A stretch of DNA of 49,521 bases from DASUKL01 sp036278755 (GTDB lineage: Bacteria > Chloroflexota > Limnocylindria > Limnocylindrales > CSP1-4). The translations under genes and the position numbers were made by a program. This document shows, piece after piece, positions 24,810-32,379 of this stretch. The first letter of the stretch is position 1, and each line of letters starts with the position of its first letter. Location: positions 1 to 49,521 of the forward strand of contig DASUKL010000042.1 of the NCBI GenBank assembly GCA_036278755.1, written 5' to 3'. The notes beneath the pieces are model-generated. The model was given only the letters and a program-made list of their open reading frames with translations. It was not told the DNA's origin and did no database searches.

Positions 24810-25580
24810 GTGCCCTCCTCCGGGCCGCGCGGCGGCGGTCGGGTGCCGCGCAGCGGCAACCAGGTGCCGCAGGCCCAGGTGACGGCCATGTTCGACGGCA
24901 TCGCCCCGGTCTATGACCGTATGAACACCGTCATGACCGCCGGCCTGGACGGCCGCTGGCGCCGCCTGGCCGTCCGGGCGACCGGGCTACGACCCGGCCA
25001 GGCGGCGATCGACGTGGCCTGCGGCACGGGCAAGCTTGCCCTGGCCCTCACCGGACTGGTCGGGCCCCAGGGTCGGGTGGAGGCGGTGGACCTCTCGCCG
25101 GCCATGATCGATCGGGCCCGGGCCGTCGCCGGGAGCCTGCCCCAGCTTCGGTTCGCCGTCGCCGACGCGTTGGCCCTGCCCTTCCCTGACGCGACCTTCG
25201 AGGCCGCGACCATCGGTTTCGGCCTGCGCAACCTGCCTGACTTCGAGGCCGGCTTCCGTGAGCTGGCCCGAGTCGTCAAGCCGGGCGGACGGGTCGTCTG
25301 CCTCGAGCTCTCGCTGCCGCCGTCCCGGCCCTGGGCGCGCCTCTACCACGGGCTCTTCCGGCGCACCGCACCGAGCCTGGCACGTCTGGCAGGCGGCGGT
25401 CGCCAGGCGGCCTACGCCTACCTGCCGGCGTCCCTCGACGACTTCCCCGACGCGGCGGCCCTGGCCGCCACGATGCGTTCAGCCGGGCTGACCGAGGTGC
25501 GCTTCCGGCGCCTCGCGACGGGCATCGTCGCCCTCCATGTGGGCCTCGTCACTCCCCAGGCGGATGTCGTCACGCCGTAG
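24810..25580 (+). CDS. menG: Demethylmenaquinone methyltransferase (UbiE/MenG)
   Basis: A 256-aa SAM-dependent methyltransferase for the last step of menaquinone synthesis. It has VTAMFDGIAPVYDRMN at the start, the SAM motif AIDVACGTGKLALAL, then EAVDLSPAMIDRAR and the UbiE-type signature IGFGLRNLPDFEAGFREL followed by KPGGRVVCLELS. The GTG at 24810 is the longest supported start; GTGs at 24843 and 24879 are possible since the first 20 residues are Gly/Pro/Arg-rich. Other quinone genes are not adjacent. Its 3' end overlaps the tail of the convergent membrane-protein gene by 102 bp. Confidence 0.9.
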   Translation: MPSSGPRGGGRVPRSGNQVPQAQVTAMFDGIAPVYDRMNTVMTAGLDGRWRRLAVRATGLRPGQAAIDVACGTGKLALALTGLVGPQGRVEAVDLSPAMIDRARAVAGSLPQLRFAVADALALPFPDATFEAATIGFGLRNLPDFEAGFRELARVVKPGGRVVCLELSLPPSRPWARLYHGLFRRTAPSLARLAGGGRQAAYAYLPASLDDFPDAAALAATMRSAGLTEVRFRRLATGIVALHVGLVTPQADVVTP

Positions 25581-25922
25581 ACCTGCGTCCTCGCCCGGTA
25601 GAGCTGCCGCGTCGACCCGTGGGCCTGCGGCATCGCCCGCGCCCGAATAGGCAGCCGGCCCGAGCTCGTCGTCGGGGGTCAGGAGCGGCCCCTCGCCGTC
25701 GAGGTAGCGGCGATGGAGCTCGAGGATCTGGGCCACCAGCTCGGGCGGCGCCTCGCCGTCGCCCTGGACGATCGTGCGGCTGATCCAGGCTGCTTCGGCC
25801 GCCTGCTCGTCAGCGGCCACGTCGTCCTCGGTGCGGCGGATGCGCCCGGCCAGCAGCCAGTAGACGGCCACGCCGACCCCCAGCCCGACGAAGAACAGCC
25901 ACCAGCCCCATGCGTCGTTCAT
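25479..25922 (-). CDS. Membrane-anchored small protein, convergent overlap
   Basis: Not recognised. The 147-aa product begins with one transmembrane helix (WGWWLFFVGLGVGVAVYWLLA), then a basic stop-transfer GRIRR, then an acidic cytosolic helix (TEDDVAADEQAAEAAWISR) and an LVAQILELHRRYLDG segment. The last 60 residues are an Asp/Ala/Gly-rich tail. The final 102 bp are antisense to the 3' end of menG, so the tail may be under little constraint. The ATG at 25922 has TATACT eight bases upstream, good support for a real gene. Confidence 0.65.
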   Translation of the reverse strand: MNDAWGWWLFFVGLGVGVAVYWLLAGRIRRTEDDVAADEQAAEAAWISRTIVQGDGEAPPELVAQILELHRRYLDGEGPLLTPDDELGPAAYSGAGDAAGPRVDAAALPGEDAGLRRDDIRLGSDEAHMEGDDARREAPEAHLGQPG

Positions 25923-25930
25923 GCCGCCCG

Positions 25931-25936
25931 AGTATA
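25931..25936 (-). promoter_or_regulatory. Leaderless -10 element, minus strand
   Basis: TATACT eight bases before the ATG at 25922. It is one of the clearest hexamers in the window. Confidence 0.6.
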
Positions 25937-25967
25937 GGTGGGCCGCTCGCCCCGTCGGTCCGGCCGG

Positions 25968-25973
25968 TATGCT
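25968..25973 (+). promoter_or_regulatory. Leaderless -10 element of lgt
   Basis: TATGCT seven bases before the GTG at 25981. The in-frame ATG inside it (25969) is probably not the start codon, because a transcript made from this promoter begins downstream of it. Confidence 0.55.
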
Positions 25974-25980
25974 CGGCGGC

Positions 25981-26988
25981 GTGCCTCACCTCCTCCTTGG
26001 CTGGCTGGCCGTCCTGCCCTCGCCGGCCAGCAACATCGCCCTGCAGCTCGGCCCGCTGGCCATCCCCTGGTACGGCGTGGGCTACGCCATCGCCCTGGCC
26101 CTCGGCACCTGGCTGACCGCGCGCCTGGCCCGGCAGCGCGGGCTCGACCCCAACCACGTCATGGACGGCCTTCTGGTGGTCGTCATCTGCGGCCTCATCG
26201 GGGCCCGGCTCTATCACGTCATCGACCAATGGCAGCTTTACCAGGACGACCTGTTGGCCATCGTGTTGCCGCCCTATTCCGGGCTGGCCCTCTATGGCGG
26301 GGTGATCGGCGGCATCGTCGGACTGGGCCTCTACACCCGCCACCGGGACATCCCCTTCCGCCGCTGGGCGGACACGGCCGTGCCGGCCCTCTTCTTCGGC
26401 CAGGCCATCGCCCGCTGGGGCAACTACGCCAACCAGGAGCTGTACGGCCCACCCACCGATGCCCCCTGGGGCATCGCCATCGACTGCGCCCATCGCGTGG
26501 CCGAGTTCGCCTGTCCGCCCCTGGGCACGGTCCCGGTCGATGCCGGCTTCCAGCCGCTGTTCCTCTACGAGTCGTCGATGACGTTCCTGGGGGGCCTGGT
26601 GGCGCTGCTGCTCCTGGTCCGCTTCAGCGCCCGACTCAAGGACGGCGACGTGATGGCCCTCTGGCTCATCTGGTACGGCCTGCTGCGGACGTACCTGGAG
26701 ACGTTCCGTCTGGCCTACGACTTCACCTTCTTCGGGGTCCCGGTGGCCATCCTGCTGGGCATGGGCGCGGCCATCGTGGGCGTGGCCGTGCTGGCCTGGA
26801 ACCATCGCGAGCGCCCCCGGCCGCCACTCGAGCCCGATGCGCTGGAGCCCGACGAGCCCGAGCCCGACGAGCCCGAGCCCGAGGAGCCCGAACCAGAACC
26901 CGCGCCCGAGGAGCTCGAACCCGAACCCGAGCCCGAGCAGCCCGAACCAGAGCCTGCCGCGCCCGACGCTCCCGAGCCGAACGCCTGA
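25981..26988 (+). CDS. lgt: Prolipoprotein diacylglyceryl transferase
   Basis: A 335-aa multi-pass membrane enzyme that transfers diacylglycerol from phosphatidylglycerol to the lipobox cysteine of prolipoproteins. Key family segments are IPWYGVGYAIALALG, CGLIGARLYHVID, YSGLALYGGVIGG, the signature GQAIARWGNYANQELYG (with the essential Arg and Asn) and QPLFLYESS. The GTG at 25981 is preferred to ATGs at 25921 and 25969 on promoter spacing. The C-terminal ~60 residues are an extraordinary Glu/Pro repeat (EPDEPEPDEPEPEEPEPEP) facing the cytosol, absent from classical Lgt. A TauE gene follows after 2 bp. Confidence 0.93.
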   Translation: MPHLLLGWLAVLPSPASNIALQLGPLAIPWYGVGYAIALALGTWLTARLARQRGLDPNHVMDGLLVVVICGLIGARLYHVIDQWQLYQDDLLAIVLPPYSGLALYGGVIGGIVGLGLYTRHRDIPFRRWADTAVPALFFGQAIARWGNYANQELYGPPTDAPWGIAIDCAHRVAEFACPPLGTVPVDAGFQPLFLYESSMTFLGGLVALLLLVRFSARLKDGDVMALWLIWYGLLRTYLETFRLAYDFTFFGVPVAILLGMGAAIVGVAVLAWNHRERPRPPLEPDALEPDEPEPDEPEPEEPEPEPAPEELEPEPEPEQPEPEPAAPDAPEPNA

Positions 26989-26990
26989 TC

Positions 26991-27827
26991 GTGGACCCGG
27001 GCACCGACCTCGGTATCTTCCTCATCAGCGTCAGCGCCGGGGTCCTGGGCGCCCTGGCCGGCATCGGCGGAGGCATGCTCGTCATCCCCGCCCTGACCGT
27101 CCTCTTCGGGGTCGACATCCACCTAGCCATCGGGGCCAGCATCGTGTCGGTCATCGCTACCTCCTCCGGCGCCGCGGCGGCGTACGTCCGGGATCGCCTG
27201 ACCAACCTGCGGGTGGGCATGTTCCTCGAGCTGGCCACGACCGTCGGCGCGGTCTGCGGGGCGCTCCTCTCGGCCATCGTGGCCGCGGCCGTGCTGTACC
27301 TCATCCTGGGCCTCGTCCTGCTCGTCTCCGCCGCCCAGCAGGTGACCCGACTGGGTGAGGAGCTGCCGCCCGACGCCCCGGCCTCGCCGCTGGCGGAGCG
27401 CCTTGGCCTCTCGGCCTCCTACCCCGACGCCCAGATGGGCGAGGTGGCCTATCACGCCCGTCGCGTGCCGCTCGGCTTCACGCTGATGCTTGGGGCCGGC
27501 CTCATCTCGGGGCTCCTGGGGATCGGCTCCGGCGTCCTCAAGGTGCTGGCCATGGACGGGGCCATGCGCCTGCCGATGAAGGTCAGCACGGCCACCAGCA
27601 ACTTCATGATCGGGGTCACGGCGGCCGCCTCCGCAGGCATCTACCTGGGGCGAGGCGACGTGGACGTGGCCATCGCCACGCCCGTGGCCGTGGGCGTGTT
27701 GTGTGGCGCGCTCCTGGGGGCCCGGGTCCTCGTCCGGCTGCGCAACCGGCAGGTGAGGCTGATCTTCCTGCCCGTCCTCCTGATCGTGGCAGGGTCCATG
27801 CTGGCCAAGGGCCTGGGCCTCGGATGA
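26991..27827 (+). CDS. TauE/SafE-family sulfite exporter-like permease
   Basis: A 278-aa membrane protein with the two-fold repeat of the TauE/SafE (DUF81) family: GVLGALAGIGGGMLVIPALT in the first half and MLGAGLISGLLGIGSGVLKVLA in the second, with seven to eight helices. The family exports sulfite, sulfoacetate or other small anions; the substrate is not predictable. The GTG start lies 2 bp after lgt, and the stop overlaps the next start (ATGA), so lgt, this gene and the DUF1634 gene form a unit. Confidence 0.9.
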   Translation: MDPGTDLGIFLISVSAGVLGALAGIGGGMLVIPALTVLFGVDIHLAIGASIVSVIATSSGAAAAYVRDRLTNLRVGMFLELATTVGAVCGALLSAIVAAAVLYLILGLVLLVSAAQQVTRLGEELPPDAPASPLAERLGLSASYPDAQMGEVAYHARRVPLGFTLMLGAGLISGLLGIGSGVLKVLAMDGAMRLPMKVSTATSNFMIGVTAAASAGIYLGRGDVDVAIATPVAVGVLCGALLGARVLVRLRNRQVRLIFLPVLLIVAGSMLAKGLGLG

Positions 27828-28258
27828 CGGCACCGCGCGCGCCGGTGACGGGACCGCAGGCGCTCTCCGTACCGCCTCCCCCCGCACCGGGCGCCTCGCC
27901 CCAGGCAGAGGAGATGCGGGTCCTGGTCGCGCGCGTCCTGACCGCGGGCATCATCGTCAGCGCGGTCCTTCTCATCGCCGCCCTGGCCAGCGCGCTGGCC
28001 CTGGGCTGGGGCGGATCGCTCCTCGGCCGGCCGGTCGTGACGGCCAGCCTCACCGACTTCGGCGGCCTCATCGATGGCCTGGGCGCCCTGCGGCCAGCGG
28101 CCATCGGGCAGCTCGGCCTGCTGGCCCTCGTCCTCACCCCGGTCACGCGGGTGGCCGCCTCCATCCTGCTCTTCGGGCTGGAGGGCGATCGGACTTACGT
28201 GCTCATCACCGCGGCGGTCCTGGCCATCCTCCTGGCCAGCCTGCTCTTCATCCGCTGA
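27824..28258 (+). CDS. DUF1634 membrane protein
   Basis: A 144-aa protein with three hydrophobic segments (VLTAGIIVSAVLLIAALASAL; IGQLGLLALVLTPVTRVAASI; YVLITAAVLAILLASLLFI) and a Pro-rich N-terminus. The pattern RVLTAGIIVS and LLALVLTPVTRVAASI is that of DUF1634, a family usually found next to TauE/SafE permeases, as here. It is presumably a partner subunit of the permease. The 4-bp overlap with the upstream gene shows translational coupling. Confidence 0.85.
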   Translation: MTAPRAPVTGPQALSVPPPPAPGASPQAEEMRVLVARVLTAGIIVSAVLLIAALASALALGWGGSLLGRPVVTASLTDFGGLIDGLGALRPAAIGQLGLLALVLTPVTRVAASILLFGLEGDRTYVLITAAVLAILLASLLFIR

Positions 28259-28299
28259 GCCGCGGGAACCGCAGGGCCTCTCAGGGCGTCCCGAGCGAC

Positions 28300-29211
28300 A
28301 TGGGCGATCGACATCCCGGTCCCGTTCGCGCCGCTCTCGTCAGCCTCGTGCCGCTGGCCGTGGCCCTGGTCCTGACGGCCTGCAGCGGCCTGGCTGGTGG
28401 CCCGGGGGTCGGCTCGCCGTCCGGGTCGGGCGGCTCGCTCCCCGGCCATTTCTCCGGTCGGCCGATCATCAGCCCCACGGCCCATCCGGTGCCTGCCGGC
28501 GGCACCTATCTCTCGATCGGCGTCGAGGTCGACGGCACGGCCAAGGCCCTGGTCAGCGGCACGACCATCAGCCTGACCTTCAGCGACGACACCGTCCGCG
28601 CCTCCGCGGGCTGCAATACGTTCGGGGCCAGCTATCGGCTCGACGGTCAGAAGCTCGTCGTCAGCGGCGGGGCCTCGACGGCCATGGGCTGTGACGGACC
28701 GCGGATGGACCAGGACGTCTGGTTCTTCGACTTCCTGCAGGCCGGGCCGACCCTGAGCTGGCCGGACGTGAAGCACCTCGCCCTCACCGGCAGCTCCAGG
28801 AGCGGCGGCTCGACCGTCATCCGCCTGGCCGATCGCGAGCTGGTGGAGCCGGACCAGCCGCTCACCGGTCGCACCTGGGTCCTGGACGGGCTGGTCAGCG
28901 GCCAGACGGCGTCGAGCGTCCCCAGCGGCGTGAAGGCCAGCATCGACTTCAAGACCGACGGGACGTTCGACTTCGACTCCGGCTGCAACGCCGGGGGCGG
29001 GCGGTTCGTGGCCACCGGGGCGTCGGGCGACAGCGGCTCGCTGGCCTTCTCGGGCATCCTGTCCACGACCATCGCCTGCCGCGAGCCCCAGGCCTTGGTC
29101 GAGGGCGCGTTCCGAGCCGTCGTGCGCACAGGCACCACCGTCAGTTACACCATCCAGGGCAGCCGACTGCGGCTCGCGGCCGGCGATCAGGAGCTCGACT
29201 TCCGATCCTGA
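28300..29211 (+). CDS. META-domain lipoprotein (HslJ-like, two repeats)
   Basis: A 303-aa exported lipoprotein. The signal peptide ends in the lipobox LTAC (Cys28), so it is a substrate of the Lgt encoded 1.3 kb upstream. Two META-type domains follow: one with VRASAGCNTFGASYRLDG and MGCDG, and one with FDFDSGCNAGGGRFVATG and TTIACREPQALVEGAF. The paired cysteines in each domain could form disulfides. Some META proteins (HslJ) are heat- or novobiocin-linked, but the function of this group is unknown. A Ser/Gly linker separates the lipobox from the first domain. Confidence 0.87.
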   Translation: MGDRHPGPVRAALVSLVPLAVALVLTACSGLAGGPGVGSPSGSGGSLPGHFSGRPIISPTAHPVPAGGTYLSIGVEVDGTAKALVSGTTISLTFSDDTVRASAGCNTFGASYRLDGQKLVVSGGASTAMGCDGPRMDQDVWFFDFLQAGPTLSWPDVKHLALTGSSRSGGSTVIRLADRELVEPDQPLTGRTWVLDGLVSGQTASSVPSGVKASIDFKTDGTFDFDSGCNAGGGRFVATGASGDSGSLAFSGILSTTIACREPQALVEGAFRAVVRTGTTVSYTIQGSRLRLAAGDQELDFRS

Positions 29212-29317
29212 GGGGCGGGTCCCGCGCTGGACCCGCCCGGTCGCCGATCCTCGAGCTCGCCCGGGTCCCGCGCGCTGAGGGCGGCGGCGCCACGGCTGGA
29301 CCGGCCAGAACCGCACC

Positions 29318-29323
29318 TATACT
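29318..29323 (+). promoter_or_regulatory. Leaderless -10 element of the CBS gene
   Basis: TATACT eight bases before the ATG at 29332. No Shine-Dalgarno is present. Confidence 0.6.
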
Positions 29324-29331
29324 CGGCCGCG

Positions 29332-30753
29332 ATGCGCTACGCCGAGTCCATCCTCGACCTCGTGGGTGGGACGCCGCTCGTCCGACTGTCCCGTGTGACG
29401 CGCCAGCTCGGGCCGGCGGCGGCCCAGCCCCTGCTTCTGGCCAAGCTCGAGATGCTCAATCCGGGCGGCTCGGTCAAGGACCGCATCGGGCTGCCGATGA
29501 TCGAGGCTGCCGAGCGCGCCGGCCTGCTCCGGCCCGGTGGCACGATCGTCGAGCCCACGAGCGGCAACACCGGCCACGGCCTGGCCATCGCCGCGGCCCT
29601 CAAGGGCTACCGCTGCATCTTCGTCATGGCCGACAAGCAGTCGGCCGAGAAGCAGGCCCTCCTCCGAGCCTACGGGGCCGAGGTCGTGCTGTGCCCCACC
29701 AATGTGCCGCCCGAGTCGCCGGAGAGCTACTATTCCGTGGCCGCGCGCCTGGCCCGCGACATCCCCGGCGCCTTCAGGCCCGATCAGTACTGGAACGCCG
29801 AGAACCCGCGGGCCCACGAGGCCACGACCGGACCGGAGATCTGGGCCCAGACCGAGGGCCGGATCACCCATCTGGTGGCCAGTGCCGGGACGGGCGGCAC
29901 GATCAGCGGCGTGGCCCGCTATCTGAAGGCGCAGCAGCCCGCCGTCCAGGTCATCGGCGCCGACCCGGAAGGCAGCGTCCTGTCCGGCGACACGGCGCGG
30001 CCGTACCTCACCGAGGGCGTGGGGGAGGACTTCCTGCCCGGGACGTTCGATGCGACGGTGGTCGATCGCTGGGTGCGGGTCAGCGACCGAGACGCGTTCG
30101 CTGCGGCCCGCCGCCTCACCCGTGAGGAAGGCATCCTGGCCGGCGAGTCTTGCGGCACGGCCCTCGTGGCTGCCCTGGACGAGGCCGGCCGGCTGCTGCG
30201 CGACGAGCCCGAGCGGGCCGCCGAGGCGGTCATCGTCGTGATCCTGCCCGACGGCGGACGAAATTACCTCTCGAAGTTGTACGACGACGAATGGCTGCGG
30301 AAGAACGGCCTGCTGGCGCCCAGCGGCCCGGTCGTCCGGGTGGCCGACGTGCTGCGCCATCGGCATCAGGCCGGGCTGCCGGCCGTCGTGCTGGCCCGCA
30401 GCGCCCAGCGCGTCGGCGAGGCCATCGCCACGCTCCAGGAGTTCGGCATCAGCCAGATGCCGGTCTCCGAGGCGCCCGAGGGGGACGAGGCCATCGGAGC
30501 CATCGTCGGCTCCATCAGCGAGAAGGGCCTCCTCGATCGGGCCTATCGCGACCCCGCCATCGTCGAGCGCACCGTGGGCGAGATCATGGACCGGCCGCTC
30601 CCCGTGGTCGAGGCCTCGACCCCGCTAGACGACGCCTTCGCCCTCCTCTCCGAAGGCGCCCCGGCCCTCGTAGCCTGCGACGGCGACCGCGCCGTGGGCG
30701 TCGTGACCAAGCTCGACCTCCTGGAGCTCCTGGCCCACCGCCCGAGCGCCTAG
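29332..30753 (+). CDS. Cystathionine beta-synthase
   Basis: A 473-aa PLP enzyme that condenses serine (or an activated serine) with homocysteine to cystathionine, the first step of reverse transsulfuration. The PLP lysine is Lys49 in NPGGSVKDRI. TSGNTG and the phosphate-binding GTGGTISG follow. The C-terminal ~130 residues form a pair of CBS domains (RSAQRVGEAIATLQEFGISQMPV and ASTPLDDAFALLSEGAPALVA), probably an adenosyl ligand sensor. Unlike the human enzyme there is no heme-binding N-terminus. A gene for the second enzyme of the pathway lies at 35447-36766. Confidence 0.93.
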   Translation: MRYAESILDLVGGTPLVRLSRVTRQLGPAAAQPLLLAKLEMLNPGGSVKDRIGLPMIEAAERAGLLRPGGTIVEPTSGNTGHGLAIAAALKGYRCIFVMADKQSAEKQALLRAYGAEVVLCPTNVPPESPESYYSVAARLARDIPGAFRPDQYWNAENPRAHEATTGPEIWAQTEGRITHLVASAGTGGTISGVARYLKAQQPAVQVIGADPEGSVLSGDTARPYLTEGVGEDFLPGTFDATVVDRWVRVSDRDAFAAARRLTREEGILAGESCGTALVAALDEAGRLLRDEPERAAEAVIVVILPDGGRNYLSKLYDDEWLRKNGLLAPSGPVVRVADVLRHRHQAGLPAVVLARSAQRVGEAIATLQEFGISQMPVSEAPEGDEAIGAIVGSISEKGLLDRAYRDPAIVERTVGEIMDRPLPVVEASTPLDDAFALLSEGAPALVACDGDRAVGVVTKLDLLELLAHRPSA

Positions 30754-30756
30754 CGT

Positions 30757-31644
30757 ATGGCGGCAGGGCGTGAGCCGCGTCCGCCGTCGCTCCCATCGAG
30801 CGTCGTAGCTCGAGCGGAGGGCATCGTCGGCCCGATCGAGCGCGTGGAGCGCCTGGGCGGCCTGAGCGGCGGTGTCGTGCGGCTGATCGGGGCCGCTGGA
30901 TCGATCCTGGTCAAGGCTGACCCTGACGGCAACGAAGCGGGTTTCTACCGACATGCCGCCGGCGCGCTGTCTCGGGCTGGTGTCACCACCCCTCACTGCC
31001 ACGTGGCCGCGCGGCACGGGCAGGCCTGGTGGCTGCTTCTCGAGGACGTCCCGACGCCATTGCCTCAGGGGCGGTGGCTGGCCGATCCTGCAGTCCTCAC
31101 CGTGCTGGCTCGTCTTCACAGCAGCACGAACGTCTGGTCCGGGTCATTTCGTCCGGTGTGGTCCTCGGCGATGACCGACGCGGCGTTGGTGGGCACGTCC
31201 GAACCGAGCTTGGGACAGCTCCGCGAGGCCCTGGGCCACCTCCGACGCGAGGCGGAACAGATGGGTCTGTTCGAGCCTCGGTCGCCGATCTCCGGCGATC
31301 CCAACCCGCTGAACTGGGGTCTTCACAGCGACGGCAGGCCGGTCCTCTATGACTGGGCCCGATACGGGCTGGGGCACCCTGCCCTCGACCTCGCCATCAC
31401 GGTGCCCGGCCTCGGTCAGGCCGAGGAGTTCAAGACCGTCGCACGCGGCTATCTGGCGGCGGGTGGTCCGACGGATCTAGGAGTCGACCGTCTGGCCCGG
31501 GCCATCACTATCGCCAAGGCCTGGGTTCTGGTCGAGTTCCTGGCCGGACCGGCTCGACGCGCTGGTGAGGGCGCACGCATCGGGGATCGGATACGTGAAC
31601 GGATCGGGCCATGGTTGCGCACGATTCCTGCTGGCGGGCGGTGA
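30757..31644 (+). CDS. APH-like phosphotransferase family protein
   Basis: A 295-aa protein kinase-fold phosphotransferase of the aminoglycoside/choline kinase type. The ATP-binding lobe shows GGLSGGVVRLIG and ILVKADP. The catalytic loop reads ISGDPNPLNWGL, keeping Asp and Asn of the family HGDxxxxN but with Ser for His, and the metal-binding segment is LYDWARYGLGHPALDL. The substrate is unknown, and resistance should not be assumed. It starts 3 bp after the CBS-gene stop without a Shine-Dalgarno. The sequence looks slightly less GC-rich than its neighbours (more T-ending codons), and the TGGCCA-box element lies downstream. Confidence 0.82.
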   Translation: MAAGREPRPPSLPSSVVARAEGIVGPIERVERLGGLSGGVVRLIGAAGSILVKADPDGNEAGFYRHAAGALSRAGVTTPHCHVAARHGQAWWLLLEDVPTPLPQGRWLADPAVLTVLARLHSSTNVWSGSFRPVWSSAMTDAALVGTSEPSLGQLREALGHLRREAEQMGLFEPRSPISGDPNPLNWGLHSDGRPVLYDWARYGLGHPALDLAITVPGLGQAEEFKTVARGYLAAGGPTDLGVDRLARAITIAKAWVLVEFLAGPARRAGEGARIGDRIRERIGPWLRTIPAGGR

Positions 31645-31831
31645 CTGACCGTCAACCGTCCCTGCTGCCGTGACGCTCGCGCCGGCTGCTCTCTTGGTCG
31701 TCCGGATCGGTCAGATCTCGACCCGCGGTCTTGGCCATCCACGACGCCTGGGGTTCGTATGGCCAGGCCCATCGTCGGGGACGCCCCTCGCGCGGACCGA
31801 ATCCACCCGGGATCGGTCCTTGTGGCCTGCT
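31645..31831. other. Non-coding, possible extension of the box element
   Basis: No gene is seen. Two more TGGCCA boxes lie at 31732-31737 and 31760-31765, 28 bp apart and 76 bp from the nearest core box. Copy 1 shows only GGGCCA-like remnants at comparable places. Confidence 0.45.
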
Positions 31832-32140
31832 TCCTTGGCCAAACAGTGGCGTTTCGGCAGCCTTATGCCCGAGCCCCTCGACGATCACGACCTCTTGGCC
31901 ACGCTGCGCCCTCCTCTAAGACCGATTCCGGCCTGATCCGTGGTCATACCAGCGTCCCAGGGCGCGTATGGCCACGATCCGGACGCCTCCAGAGCCTTCG
32001 GCAGCGACGGCCGCGACCGGTTCGGATATAACCCTCTGCCGGCGACGTGTTTGGCCAAGCTTGGGCCCTTCCGGACCCTGAAGCCCGGGTGCGCCTCGGA
32101 TAAGGCGTCGTGGGGCATGTGTGTGGCCAAGATGCGGCAC
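31832..32140 (-). repeat. Dispersed TGGCCA-box element, copy 2 (inverted)
   Basis: The reverse complement of this stretch aligns with 141-445 over its whole length. Boxes start (plus-strand coordinates) at 32124, 32052, 31969, 31941 (TGGTCA on this strand), 31896 and 31836, giving 72, 83, 28, 45 and 60 bp. The TCGGATATAACCCTC core (32022-32036) matches the core of copy 1. Open frames differ between the copies except in the one frame that ends at the shared TATAA, and there the substitutions are mostly non-synonymous. The element lies between the APH-like gene and pckA, on the opposite strand from copy 1. Confidence 0.8.
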
Positions 32141-32379
32141 TCGGAAGCCCTCGGGCGCCCGGACCAGGTGCCGGCACGCATCCGCCCCTGGACCATCGGG
32201 CTACGAACGGAGCCTATCGAGGGCACTCGCACACGGCACTCAGGTGGTGCTAGGCTAGAAGGCGACTGCGGAAGCCGACTCGCTGGTCCGGTCGTGGACC
32301 AGTCACGCGCGGCCGGTCGAGCGCCATCGCGGGTGGCGCCCTTGGGCCATCAGGCCTCGACCGAGCAAGGAGCGCACAC
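32141..32379 (+). promoter_or_regulatory. pckA upstream region and leader
   Basis: No gene is seen. TAGGCT at 32251-32256 is the best -10 candidate, in an AT-richer patch, which would give a leader of about 120 nt before the pckA GTG. The leader contains inverted GGTCCG/CGGACC-type words (around 32284-32300) but no riboswitch class I recognise. AAGGAG at 32367-32372 is the ribosome-binding site. Confidence 0.35.

Noticed and set aside
25938..26990. A long plus-strand frame through lgt, continuous with the TauE permease.
   Set aside because: The portion over lgt is Arg/Pro/Gly-rich shadow sequence; the permease begins at the GTG at 26991, 2 bp after the lgt stop.
30757..31644. Aminoglycoside resistance gene.
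   Set aside because: Only the general kinase fold is recognisable; the catalytic-loop His is replaced and the context is sulfur amino-acid metabolism, so a resistance call is unsupported.
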